From contig CANQOF010000007.1 of NCBI GenBank assembly GCA_947625405.1, positions 24,398-88,397 on the forward strand: DNA of 64,000 nucleotides, given 5' to 3'. Below the pieces are notes generated by a model, which was not told where the DNA came from, searched no databases, and saw only the letters and a program-made list of their open reading frames with translations. Made by a program: the position numbers and the translations under genes. The stretch comes from an uncultured Atopobiaceae bacterium. Its GTDB lineage: Bacteria > Actinomycetota > Coriobacteriia > Coriobacteriales > Atopobiaceae. Below are positions 43,502 through 51,951 of this stretch, piece after piece; the first letter of the stretch is position 1; every line of letters begins with the position of its first letter.

Positions 43502-46495
43502 ATGAGTACGTTCACGCCGCCGTCCCGCGATTCCCGTTTCCGCCCGGGCCTCGAGCTCTGCGGATTTGCGCTCGAGCGCATCGAGGACGTTCCCGAGATC
43601 GATGGCGAGGCGCTCGTCTTCACACACGAGGAGAGCGGCCTTCGCCTGCTTTGGCTCGCAAACGACGACATCGAGCGCGTCTTCTCGATCACCTTCAAGA
43701 CCCCTCCCGCGGACGACACCGGCGTCTTCCACATCCTCGAGCACTCCGTCCTCGACGGATCCGAGCACTACCCGGTGAAGGAGCCTTTCGTCGAGCTGCT
43801 CAAGACCTCGATGGCCACGTTCTTGAACGCCTTCACCTTCCCCGACAAGACGATGTATCCCGTGGCCTCCACCAACGTCGACGACCTCGAGAACCTGATC
43901 GACGTCTATTTCGACGCGGTCTTCCACCCCGATCTCCACGCGCGCAAGGAGATCTTCGAGCAGGAGGGATGGCATTTCGAACTTGAGGACGCGGATGCGC
44001 CGCTCAAGCGAAACGGCGTGGTGTTGAACGAGATGAAGGGCGCGCTCTCCGACCCCGACGACGTGCTTTACCTCGGGGTGAAGCAGGCGCTCTTCCCCCA
44101 CACGTGCTATCGCTTCGAATCGGGAGGCGACCCCAAGGCCATCCCGAGCCTCACCTACGACGCCTATTGCGATACGCATCGGCGCCACTATCGCCCAAGC
44201 AACGGCCACGCGGTGCTCTACGGAGACCTCGACATCGAGCGGGAGCTCGCCTTCCTCGACGCGCGCCTCCGCGCGCTTTCGCTGCCCGAGGCGGGGCCCG
44301 CGAACCCGCTCGAGCTCCAGGCGCCCACGGGATGGGTCACCGCGAAGGAGACGATGGCCACGAGCGCGGAGAACGCGGCCGTGGCAGTGGGCATCGCCTT
44401 TGCGAAATCCTCCGATCGCGAGCGCATCCTCGCGACGGACATCCTCCTCGACGCGCTCGCGGGCTCGAACGAGGCTCCGCTCAAGCGCGCCGTGCTCCAG
44501 AGCGGCCTCGGCCGGGAGTTTCTCGCCTACGTGGTGGACGGCTGCGCGCAGCCCTTCATCCTCTTCGAGCTCAAGGGGGCGAAGCCCGACGCGGCCGCGC
44601 CCTTCAAGGAGCTCCTCGTGAGCGAGCTCACGCGCGCCGCCGACGAGGGCATCGACCGTGAGCGCCTCGCCGCCTCGCTCGCCTCGACGGAATTCGAGCT
44701 TCGCGAGGGCGAGAGCTCCTACCCCCTCGGCATCACCTACTCGATGCTCTCGCTCTGCAGCTGGCTCTACGACGAGGACGACCCCCTCTCCTACATCCGC
44801 TACGAGGGGGCGCTGGAAGACATCAAGAAGGGCCTTCCCGAGGGCCTCTTCGAGGAGCTCCTCGGGGAGATACTCGCGAGCGAGCACGCCTGCACCGTGG
44901 AACTCGCACCGTCGGCCGAGGGCGCGGGCGATGCCGAGGAAGCCGAGCTCGCCGCCTATAAGGCGCAACTCTCCGCGGAGGAGATCGCGCGCATCGTGGA
45001 GGAGACGAAGCGCCTCCACGAGCTCCAAGCCGCGCCCGAGGCGCCCGAGGCGCTCGCCACGCTTCCGCGCCTTCGCGTCGACGAGATCGGCGAGGCGCGC
45101 ATGGATCCCGAGCTCGAGCGCATCGAGGGCACGCCGCTTTTCGTGGCGGACCTCGAGACGCACGGGATCGACTACGTGAACTACAGCTTCGATCTCGAGG
45201 GCCTTGCCACCGAGGACCTCGGCGTCCTCTCCATCCTCGCGAGCGCCCTCGGAAAGCTCCCCACGCGCAGGCACAGCGCGGAGGAGCTCGACACGCTCGT
45301 GGAATCGAAGCTCGGCGACCTCAGCTTCGCCGTGAACTCGCTCGGCCTCTGGAAGCGCTCGGGCGAGGCGCGCACGGTGTTCGCCACGTACGCCGCGCTC
45401 CTGCCCGAGCACCTCGATGACCTCATCTCGCTCACGCAGGAGATTTGGCTCGAAACGGACTTCAGCGACCTCGAGCGCATCCGCGCCGTCCTCACGCAGA
45501 CCAAGCTCTGGCTCGAGCAGAGCATGGTCTCGAGCGGCCATGTGGTCGCGCTCTCGCGTATCGCCGCCCGCTCCTCGCACGCCGCGAGGATCGCCCAGCA
45601 CTTCGCGGGCATCGAGTTCTATCGCGAGCTCACGCACCTCGTGGAGCACTTCGACGAGGAGGCGGGATCGCTCGCCGGACGGCTCGCCGACCTCGCCCAC
45701 CGCGTCTTCTGCACGTGCCGCCTCACCCTCGCCGACGCGGGCCCGAGCGCCCGAAAGCTCTGGGACGCGGGGTGCGCGAAGAAGCTCCCCGAAGGTGCCC
45801 CGGGAGACGGCTCGTTCGCGTTCGAACATGCCCTTCCCGAGGTGGAGGCCTTCAGCGTGCCCGCGGGCGTGGCGTTCGTTTCGCTCGGAGGACCGTTCGA
45901 GAACGCGGATCTCGCCGTCGGGGGACGCGCGATCGTGGCCGCGCACGCCCTTTCCTACGACTACCTCTGGAAGGAGGTGCGTGTTCTCGGGGGCGCGTAC
46001 GGAGCGGGCCTGAGATGCGGCACGAGCGACGTCGCGGGCTTCTACTCCTTCCGCGATCCCTCCATCGACCCCACCCTCCAACGCTTCAGGAACGCGGCGA
46101 GCTGGCTCGAGACGGCACCTCTCACCGCGAACGACGTGGACGGCTACATCGTGGCGTGCGTGGGGAGCGCCGATAAGCCCCTGCGCGCGAAGGCGCTCCT
46201 TCGCCGACTCGACACCGAACGCCTCTCCGAGAAACCGCATGGGGCGCGCCTCGCGCAACGCGAGGAGATCCTTCGCACCACGCCCGAGAGCCTGAGGGCG
46301 TTCGCCCAGCCGTTGGAAACGCTCATCTCCAAAGCGGGTATCTGTTGCATTGGCGACCCCTCGCTCCTCAAGGCCTCGAGCATGGGAGGGGAGATCGTAG
46401 AGCTCATAGGCGGAGCTGGAGGAGGCGACAATGCCAGCGCAGACCAAATCAGACGGCGACAAGCTCGGTGTTCGCATCCTCGACCTCTGGGCTGA
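43502..46495 (+). CDS. M16C-family zinc metallopeptidase (PreP/insulinase-like)
   Basis: A 997-residue intact, single-chain M16C peptidase. The inverted zinc motif HILEH is at residues 77-81, and the downstream Glu ligand lies in VVLNEMKG. EPFVELLKTS, TFLNAFTFPDKTMYPVAS and the length match the presequence-protease branch, which degrades free peptides inside a closed chamber. No signal peptide is present, so it is probably cytoplasmic. The start at 43502 follows GAGGGG. The last 22 codons overlap the start of the next gene by 65 bases, and the end of the chain looks non-conserved. Confidence 0.93.
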   Translation: MSTFTPPSRDSRFRPGLELCGFALERIEDVPEIDGEALVFTHEESGLRLLWLANDDIERVFSITFKTPPADDTGVFHILEHSVLDGSEHYPVKEPFVELLKTSMATFLNAFTFPDKTMYPVASTNVDDLENLIDVYFDAVFHPDLHARKEIFEQEGWHFELEDADAPLKRNGVVLNEMKGALSDPDDVLYLGVKQALFPHTCYRFESGGDPKAIPSLTYDAYCDTHRRHYRPSNGHAVLYGDLDIERELAFLDARLRALSLPEAGPANPLELQAPTGWVTAKETMATSAENAAVAVGIAFAKSSDRERILATDILLDALAGSNEAPLKRAVLQSGLGREFLAYVVDGCAQPFILFELKGAKPDAAAPFKELLVSELTRAADEGIDRERLAASLASTEFELREGESSYPLGITYSMLSLCSWLYDEDDPLSYIRYEGALEDIKKGLPEGLFEELLGEILASEHACTVELAPSAEGAGDAEEAELAAYKAQLSAEEIARIVEETKRLHELQAAPEAPEALATLPRLRVDEIGEARMDPELERIEGTPLFVADLETHGIDYVNYSFDLEGLATEDLGVLSILASALGKLPTRRHSAEELDTLVESKLGDLSFAVNSLGLWKRSGEARTVFATYAALLPEHLDDLISLTQEIWLETDFSDLERIRAVLTQTKLWLEQSMVSSGHVVALSRIAARSSHAARIAQHFAGIEFYRELTHLVEHFDEEAGSLAGRLADLAHRVFCTCRLTLADAGPSARKLWDAGCAKKLPEGAPGDGSFAFEHALPEVEAFSVPAGVAFVSLGGPFENADLAVGGRAIVAAHALSYDYLWKEVRVLGGAYGAGLRCGTSDVAGFYSFRDPSIDPTLQRFRNAASWLETAPLTANDVDGYIVACVGSADKPLRAKALLRRLDTERLSEKPHGARLAQREEILRTTPESLRAFAQPLETLISKAGICCIGDPSLLKASSMGGEIVELIGGAGGGDNASADQIRRRQARCSHPRPLG

Positions 46496-47813
46496 CATCA
46501 TCGACGCGCAAATCGAGGAGCGCCCCAACTACACCGCGTACTGGCTCGTGAAGGCGTTCCAAATCAAGCGCGCCATCTCGCACTACCTGCCGGATTCGTG
46601 GATGTACGAGAGCTCGAAGCAGGCGCAGCTCCTCGCGGTGGACGCCATCACGAGCGCCCTCGAGCACGCCGACGAGAGCGTGCTCGCGAGCATCTTCATG
46701 CCGAATGAGATCTTCCACGCCCTCGGGCTGCGCCCCCTCATCGCCGAGGCGCTCGGCGACTTCGTGGCCGGCGCGCATGCCGAGGCGGGGTGCCTCGCCT
46801 ACTCCGAGCGCGAGGGCATCCCCAACACGTACTGCTCCTTCCACCGCGTGCTCCTGGGGACGCTCCTCTCGAACGTCTTCGAGATGCCGAGGTTCATCGC
46901 CAACTGCTCGGTGGCCTGCGACGCGAACAACCTCACCTTCCGCATCCTCTCCAAGCGCTTCGGCACCCCGCAGATCTACGTCGACGTGCCGATGGCCTAC
47001 GACGAGGAGGGGTGCGCCTACGTGGCAGACCAGCTCCGCGAACTCGCGAAAATGGCCGAGGAAATCTACTCGCGGCGCCTCGACGAGGACCTCCTCCGCG
47101 AGAAGGTGGCCTGCTCCATCCGCACGCTCGACCTCGTGGCGAGGTCGCTCAGACTCCGGGCGGGGCGCTACGTGAAGAACAACATGGGCCTCGAGATGCA
47201 GTACGGCCTCGCCTTGCACGTGCTCCTCGGCGAGCCCGAGGTGGAGCGCATGGCGCGCACGATGGTGCGCGACTACCTCTCCGCGGAACCCTTCCACGGC
47301 GTGAACGTGGTGTGGAGCGCGGCGGCCCCCTTCTTCTGCGTGCCGCTCCAGAAGCAGATCGACGTGAACACCGACCAGCAGATCGTGGCTTCCGACATGT
47401 GCTTCGACCAGGTGAGCTTCAGCGGCTGGGAACACGACGCGAGCGATCCCTACCTCGCCATGGCGGAGCGCCTCATAAAGAACTCCTACAACGGCCCGGG
47501 CCAGCGGCGCGCCGATCGCCTGATCGAACTCTGCGAGCAGACGGACGCTGACGGCGCGATCGTCTTCTGCCACTGGGGCTGCAAGGAAACGCTCGGCGTC
47601 TCCCAGCTCCTCGTGCGCGAGCTCGAGCGCTCGGGCTACCCCGCCATCGCCCTCGATGGCGACGCGTGCGATCGCGGGAACTTCCCCGGCGGCCAGGCCG
47701 CCACCCGCATGGGAGCCTTCCTCGAGATGCTCCATGCCAAGAAGGACGCCCGCGAGGCTGAGGAGGCCGAGGGTCTCGTCCGCGAGCTCGAACGCGTGCG
47801 CGTGGAAGGGTGA
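46431..47813 (+). CDS. 2-hydroxyacyl-CoA dehydratase-family (HgdB-like) subunit
   Basis: A 460-residue member of the HGD-D/benzoyl-CoA reductase superfamily, whose subunits bind [4Fe-4S] or double-cubane clusters. Conserved cysteines are seen in YCSFH, NCSVACD, MCFDQ and HWGCKETLGVSQ. The C-terminal AIALDGDACDRGNFPGGQAATRMGAFLEML is characteristic. The strong site AGGAGG precedes the ATG. It overlaps the M16 peptidase gene by 65 bases upstream and the activator-fusion gene by GTGA downstream, so the two dehydratase proteins are probably made in a fixed ratio. The substrate is unknown; no CoA-transferase or dehydrogenase lies next to it. Confidence 0.88.
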   Translation: MPAQTKSDGDKLGVRILDLWADIIDAQIEERPNYTAYWLVKAFQIKRAISHYLPDSWMYESSKQAQLLAVDAITSALEHADESVLASIFMPNEIFHALGLRPLIAEALGDFVAGAHAEAGCLAYSEREGIPNTYCSFHRVLLGTLLSNVFEMPRFIANCSVACDANNLTFRILSKRFGTPQIYVDVPMAYDEEGCAYVADQLRELAKMAEEIYSRRLDEDLLREKVACSIRTLDLVARSLRLRAGRYVKNNMGLEMQYGLALHVLLGEPEVERMARTMVRDYLSAEPFHGVNVVWSAAAPFFCVPLQKQIDVNTDQQIVASDMCFDQVSFSGWEHDASDPYLAMAERLIKNSYNGPGQRRADRLIELCEQTDADGAIVFCHWGCKETLGVSQLLVRELERSGYPAIALDGDACDRGNFPGGQAATRMGAFLEMLHAKKDAREAEEAEGLVRELERVRVEG

Positions 47814-49579
47814 TCGTGGCCACGCCGCGCGAAACGACCGTGCCCACGGTCTACTACCCGTGCAAGTACGTCCCCGCCGAGCTGCTCGCCGGCTTCGGGG
47901 CGAAGGTCGAGCCCGTCTCCTTCGAAGCGGAATCCTTCGAGGACGCGGATCGCCTGGCGCACCCCAACCTCTGCGGATTCGGGAAGTCGCTCATCTCCTT
48001 CGCGCTCAAAAAGGACGTGCGCGCGCTCGTGCTCACCACCTGTTGCGACGTGATGCGCCGCGTCTATGACGTGTTGAACGAGGAGCGCTGCCTCGATTTC
48101 CTATGGATCGTGGACCTCCCGCACCTCCAGGGCCCGCGCGAGGTGGCGCGCCTTCGCCGCGAGCTCGAACGGCTCGCGCGTGGTTGGAAGGCCTTCTCGG
48201 GCGAGGAGTTCGACGTCGGACGCGCCCTCGCGTCCTTCGCGCCGCCCGTGCCACGCCACGACACGCGGGTGACGATCCTCGGCGCCCACGGCCCCGAATC
48301 GCTCCTCGAGGTGGCGGAGGACTCGCTCTCTCTGCCGATAGAGAACCTCACCTGCACGGGCGGGCGCTACCTTCCCTCTCCCCCGCCCCAGCTCGGACGA
48401 GGCCCGAGGGAGGGAGAGCCCTGCGAGGCCTGCGGGGACGCCGCTGACGAGCCCCAAGAGCCCCTCGATGCCTTCCTCGACTGGTACGCGCCCGCGCTTC
48501 TCCACCAGACGCCCTGCATGCGCATGAGCGACATCTCCACACGCGCGGAGCAGCTCGGCGCGCCCGGGCAGGTGGGCGTGGTCTACCACACGATGAAGTT
48601 CTGCGACTACTACGGATTCGAGTACCTTGAGGCGCAACGCGCCACCGACCTCCCGGTGCTCAAGGTCGAAACCGACGGCACCCGCCAGAGCGCGGGCCAG
48701 CTCCGCACCCGTCTGCAAGCCTTCGACGAAACGCTGGTTGGCATGAACGACACCATCAAAACCCGCGCCACGCGCGGACCCATTCACGTGATGGGCGTGG
48801 ACAGCGGCTCCACCTCCACCGACGCCGTCATCGTCGATGGCGACGGCACCATCGTGGCCACGCAGATCATCCCCACGGGCGCGAAGGCCACGCGCAGCGC
48901 GAAGCGGGTCATGGACCTCGTCTGCGCCAAGGCGGGGCTCAAGCCCGAGGACATCACGCTTCGCGTGGCCACGGGCTACGGCCGCGACGCCATCACCGAC
49001 GCCGACACGCAGATCACGGAGATCACCTGCCACGCGCGCGGCGCCCGCGCCCTCGCGCCGGGCGTCTCCACGATCATCGACATCGGCGGCCAGGATTCGA
49101 AGGTCATCAAGCTCGGCGAGAAGGGCGACGTCGAGAACTTCGTGATGAACGACAAGTGCGCCGCGGGTACGGGTCGCTTCCTCGAGATGATGGCGAACAC
49201 GCTCGAGATGGACCTCGACCGCTTCTGCACGGAGGGCCTGAACTGGAAGCGCGACGTGAAGATCAGCTCGATGTGCACGGTCTTCGCCGAGAGCGAGGTC
49301 GTGTCGCTCGTCGCCGACGACACGGCGGTGCCCGACATCGTCCACGGGCTCGACATGGCCGTGGCGGCGAAGGTGAGCGCACTCGCGAAGCGCGTGAAGG
49401 CGACGGCCCCCTACCTCATGACCGGCGGAGTGGCGGCCAACGAGGGCGTGGTGAAGGCGATCGGGCAGGTGCTCGGCGCGCCCATCCAAACCTCAGAGGA
49501 TTCGCAGCTCTGCGGCGCGCTCGGCGCCGCGCTCCTCGGCCTCGAGGCCATAAAGGGCGAGGCGGACGAAGCGGCATAG
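47810..49579 (+). CDS. HgdB-like dehydratase subunit fused to BadF/BadG/HgdC ATPase activator
   Basis: A 589-residue two-domain protein starting with GTG. Residues about 10-310 are a second HGD-D domain, with cysteines in YYPCKY, TTCCDVM and HTMKFCDYYGFEY and the closing VLKVETDGTRQSAGQLRTRL motif. Residues about 325-585 are an ASKHA ATPase activator: VDSGSTSTDAV, a central GGQDSKVI, the cluster cysteine in NDKCAAGTGRF, a second in SSMCTVFAESE, and TGGVAANEGVV. In known systems these are separate proteins, and the activator injects an electron into the dehydratase using ATP. Here substrate domain and activator are one chain. Confidence 0.9.
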   Translation: MIVATPRETTVPTVYYPCKYVPAELLAGFGAKVEPVSFEAESFEDADRLAHPNLCGFGKSLISFALKKDVRALVLTTCCDVMRRVYDVLNEERCLDFLWIVDLPHLQGPREVARLRRELERLARGWKAFSGEEFDVGRALASFAPPVPRHDTRVTILGAHGPESLLEVAEDSLSLPIENLTCTGGRYLPSPPPQLGRGPREGEPCEACGDAADEPQEPLDAFLDWYAPALLHQTPCMRMSDISTRAEQLGAPGQVGVVYHTMKFCDYYGFEYLEAQRATDLPVLKVETDGTRQSAGQLRTRLQAFDETLVGMNDTIKTRATRGPIHVMGVDSGSTSTDAVIVDGDGTIVATQIIPTGAKATRSAKRVMDLVCAKAGLKPEDITLRVATGYGRDAITDADTQITEITCHARGARALAPGVSTIIDIGGQDSKVIKLGEKGDVENFVMNDKCAAGTGRFLEMMANTLEMDLDRFCTEGLNWKRDVKISSMCTVFAESEVVSLVADDTAVPDIVHGLDMAVAAKVSALAKRVKATAPYLMTGGVAANEGVVKAIGQVLGAPIQTSEDSQLCGALGAALLGLEAIKGEADEAA

Positions 49580-49596
49580 GCTTTCACCGCAGGCCA

Positions 49597-49621
49597 CCCT
49601 ATTTGGCGAAACCAAATAGGG
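49597..49621. terminator. Hairpin between convergent genes, no U-tract
   Basis: A perfect 10-base, fairly AT-rich stem (49597-49606 with 49612-49621) encloses CGAAA. It lies between the activator-fusion stop and the end of the LeuA-like gene. Neither side has a T-run. Confidence 0.6.
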
Positions 49622-49649
49622 AGCGATACGCCTGAAGTGGCTCTGACCT

Positions 49650-51170
49650 CTATCTCCCCGCGGCGATCAGCCGATTGAGGGCGTTCAGGTAGGCGCGCGC
49701 CGACGAGACGACGATGTCGTTGTCCGAGCCGCGGCCCCTGAACACGCGCCCGTCATCGGCGACGACCGCAACCGTCACCTCGCCGAGCGCGTCGACGCCG
49801 CGCGTGACGGACGTCACGGAGAAGCCCTGGAGTTCGTTTCGCACGCCCACGACTTGGTCGATCGCCTTGCAGGCGGCGTCCACCGGTCCGCCGCCCCAGC
49901 ACGCCTCCGTGTGCTCTTTGCCCCGCTCGTCCACGAGCGTGACGGTCGCCGTGGGGGTGAGCGGAAAACCGCAGGTCACCTGCACCGACTCAAGGCGCCA
50001 GAGCGCGTTTTGGGCGCGCTTGTGCTCGCGCACGATGGCGTTGAGGTCCTCGTCGTAGATGAGCCGTTTCTTATCGGCCACCTCGAGGAACGCATCGTAG
50101 ACATCTTCGAATTCCGCGTCATCGAAGGTGTAGCCGAGCTCGGCGAGGCGACGCTTGAGCGTGGCCTGGCCGCTTCGCGCCGAAAGCACGATCGGCGAGC
50201 CGCCCACGCCCACGTCCTCGGCGTTGATGAGGTGCTCCGCATCGCGCACCTCGGACTCGCCCTCCCTCTCCGCGCCCGAGGGATGCGTGAAGGCGTTTGC
50301 GCCCACGATGGGCTTATTCGGCTGGACTCCGATGCCCGTGATGGAGGAGACAAGGCGGCTCGCGCTCATGAGGCGCCTCGCGTCCACGCCCGTGTGCGCG
50401 TCGAGCTCCTCTCCATGCGCGCGGATGGCCATGGCGATTTCCTCGAGCGCGGCGTTGCCCGCGCGCCTTCCCACGCCGTTGATGGCGCATTCCACCTGCG
50501 TGGCGCCGTTGCGCACCGCTTCGAGCGCGCGCGCGGTGGCCATGCCGAGGTCGTTATGGGTGTGCACGGAGAGCGTGACTGCTCCCATGCCCCTCACGCG
50601 CCTCTTGAGGCGCGCGATGCGCTCGCCGAACTCCCACGGGAGGTTGTAGCCGGTGGTGTCGTGGATGTTCACCACCGTCGCCCCGGCCACGATCACCTCT
50701 TCGCAGATCCTCACGAGGAAGTCCTCGTCCGCGCGCCCCGCGTCCTTTGCGTAGAACTCGACGTCGTCCACGTGCGACTTCGCGAGCCGCACCGCGCTGA
50801 CGGCGCGCCTCACGGCCTCGTCCTCGCTGCGGTTGAACTTCTCCTCGAGATGGAGGGGCGAGACGCCGAGCCCGACGCGGATGCGGGGGCGCTTCGCCGT
50901 GGCGAGCGCCTCGGCAGCCGTGGCGATGGCGTCCTCCTCGGGTTTGGCGAGGGCGCAGACGACGCACGCGTCGTCCACCACGCGGCCCACCTCGCGCACG
51001 CTCTCGAACTCGCTCGCGGACGCGCCGGGCTTGCCCGCCTCGATCACGTCCACGTGGAGCTTCACGAGCTCGCGCGCGATGGCGAGCTTTTCCGTGAGAC
51101 TCAACGCGGCGCCGGGCGCCTGCTCGGCGCTCCGGAGGGTGGTGTCGAAGATGGCGATCGGTCGGGTCAT
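49650..51170 (-). CDS. LeuA-like (2-isopropylmalate synthase family) protein lacking key active-site residues
   Basis: A 506-residue protein with a full TIM barrel, the connecting subdomains and the C-terminal leucine-regulatory domain of LeuA. HTHND at 203-207 keeps the metal histidines. However the LRDGEQ motif reads LRSAEQ, so the metal-binding Asp is Ser14. The SGIHQDG motif reads SGAEREG at 298-304, so the catalytic His is Glu301. VEGxINGxGERAGN reads VECAINGVGRRAGN. These changes argue against normal acetyl-CoA condensation with 2-oxoisovalerate. It may be a regulator, a divergent condensing enzyme or a decaying paralogue. The start at 51170 follows AAGGAG, two bases after the nitroreductase stop. 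Confidence 0.85.
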   Translation of the reverse strand: MTRPIAIFDTTLRSAEQAPGAALSLTEKLAIARELVKLHVDVIEAGKPGASASEFESVREVGRVVDDACVVCALAKPEEDAIATAAEALATAKRPRIRVGLGVSPLHLEEKFNRSEDEAVRRAVSAVRLAKSHVDDVEFYAKDAGRADEDFLVRICEEVIVAGATVVNIHDTTGYNLPWEFGERIARLKRRVRGMGAVTLSVHTHNDLGMATARALEAVRNGATQVECAINGVGRRAGNAALEEIAMAIRAHGEELDAHTGVDARRLMSASRLVSSITGIGVQPNKPIVGANAFTHPSGAEREGESEVRDAEHLINAEDVGVGGSPIVLSARSGQATLKRRLAELGYTFDDAEFEDVYDAFLEVADKKRLIYDEDLNAIVREHKRAQNALWRLESVQVTCGFPLTPTATVTLVDERGKEHTEACWGGGPVDAACKAIDQVVGVRNELQGFSVTSVTRGVDALGEVTVAVVADDGRVFRGRGSDNDIVVSSARAYLNALNRLIAAGR

Positions 51171-51172
51171 GG

Positions 51173-51805
51173 CTACTCCTTGCCCTGGATGAGCACGCTG
51201 GCGAGGGTGCGCTTCGGCACGTGGTGCACGCCGTCGGGGCCGCGCCAGTAATCGAGATCCTCCCCGGGCTCGGCCGCCTCGAGCACGCACGTTTCCGAGG
51301 GTATCCCGAGCGCGAGCACGAGGAGCGGGGTCATACCCGCGGCTCCCTCCCCCACCACGTCGAAGACCACGCTCGGCGAGAAGCTCGCCATCATGCATGC
51401 CCCCGCTCCCGCTTCCGTCGCGGCGAGCGCGATCGTCTGCGCGGCGATGCCGCAGTCCGTCCACGTGAACTTCGCCGGCTCGCCATCGCTGAAGATCACG
51501 AGGTAGGCGCTGGGACGTTCGCCCTCCTCGGGGCCGTCCCAGTCCGTGAGCGCGCCCGCCCACCTGAGGCCCCCGAAGAGTTCGGCGCATTGGGCGGGAT
51601 CATCCACGATCGCGTAGCGAAGCGGCTGACGGTTGGCGGCAGAAGCCACCTTTCGCGCAATGTCCACGAGCGCGAGGAGGAATCCTCGCCCAAGCGGCTC
51701 GTCCTCCTTGAAGCGTCGATAGCTTCGGCAGGAGCGCACGGTGTCCTCGAAGTCCAAGAGCCCGAACGAGAGCTTGGCTTGGCGAAGCAGCTCCCTATCC
51801 CCCAT
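51173..51805 (-). CDS. Nitroreductase-family FMN oxidoreductase
   Basis: A 210-residue nitroreductase-fold protein. The N-terminal FEDTVRSCRSYRRFKED and SAANRQPLRYAIV motifs bind FMN. ALGIPSE near residue 168 is also typical. Such enzymes reduce nitro compounds, quinones or enones with NAD(P)H. The ATG at 51805 has GGAGG upstream. The LeuA-like gene follows directly, so the two are co-transcribed; a joint pathway is not evident. Confidence 0.87.
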   Translation of the reverse strand: MGDRELLRQAKLSFGLLDFEDTVRSCRSYRRFKEDEPLGRGFLLALVDIARKVASAANRQPLRYAIVDDPAQCAELFGGLRWAGALTDWDGPEEGERPSAYLVIFSDGEPAKFTWTDCGIAAQTIALAATEAGAGACMMASFSPSVVFDVVGEGAAGMTPLLVLALGIPSETCVLEAAEPGEDLDYWRGPDGVHHVPKRTLASVLIQGKE

Positions 51806-51951
51806 CGCTCCTCCTTCTCCCCCGCACGCGGAGCGCTGAGCGTGGTCGGCGAACTCCGTGCTAGATTGAGGTGAAAGTCTACTCCTCGCTCTTGCCGAAA
51901 GTGCCCAACCACTCGATCACGCGCCTCGAGAGGTTGGGTAGGAAGTGAAGC
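51806..51951. promoter_or_regulatory. Divergent promoter region
   Basis: This 146-base gap separates the leftward nitroreductase and the rightward TPR gene. TAGACT on the minus strand (51881-51876) and TAGATT on the plus strand (51862-51867) are candidate -10 hexamers for the two directions. Neither has a good -35. Confidence 0.35.

Noticed and set aside
43358..46528. A very long open frame (over 1000 codons) on the minus strand opposite the M16 peptidase
   Set aside because: It is the antisense shadow of a well-motifed gene in high-GC DNA, rich in Arg/Glu/Val/His, with no ribosome site or family motif.
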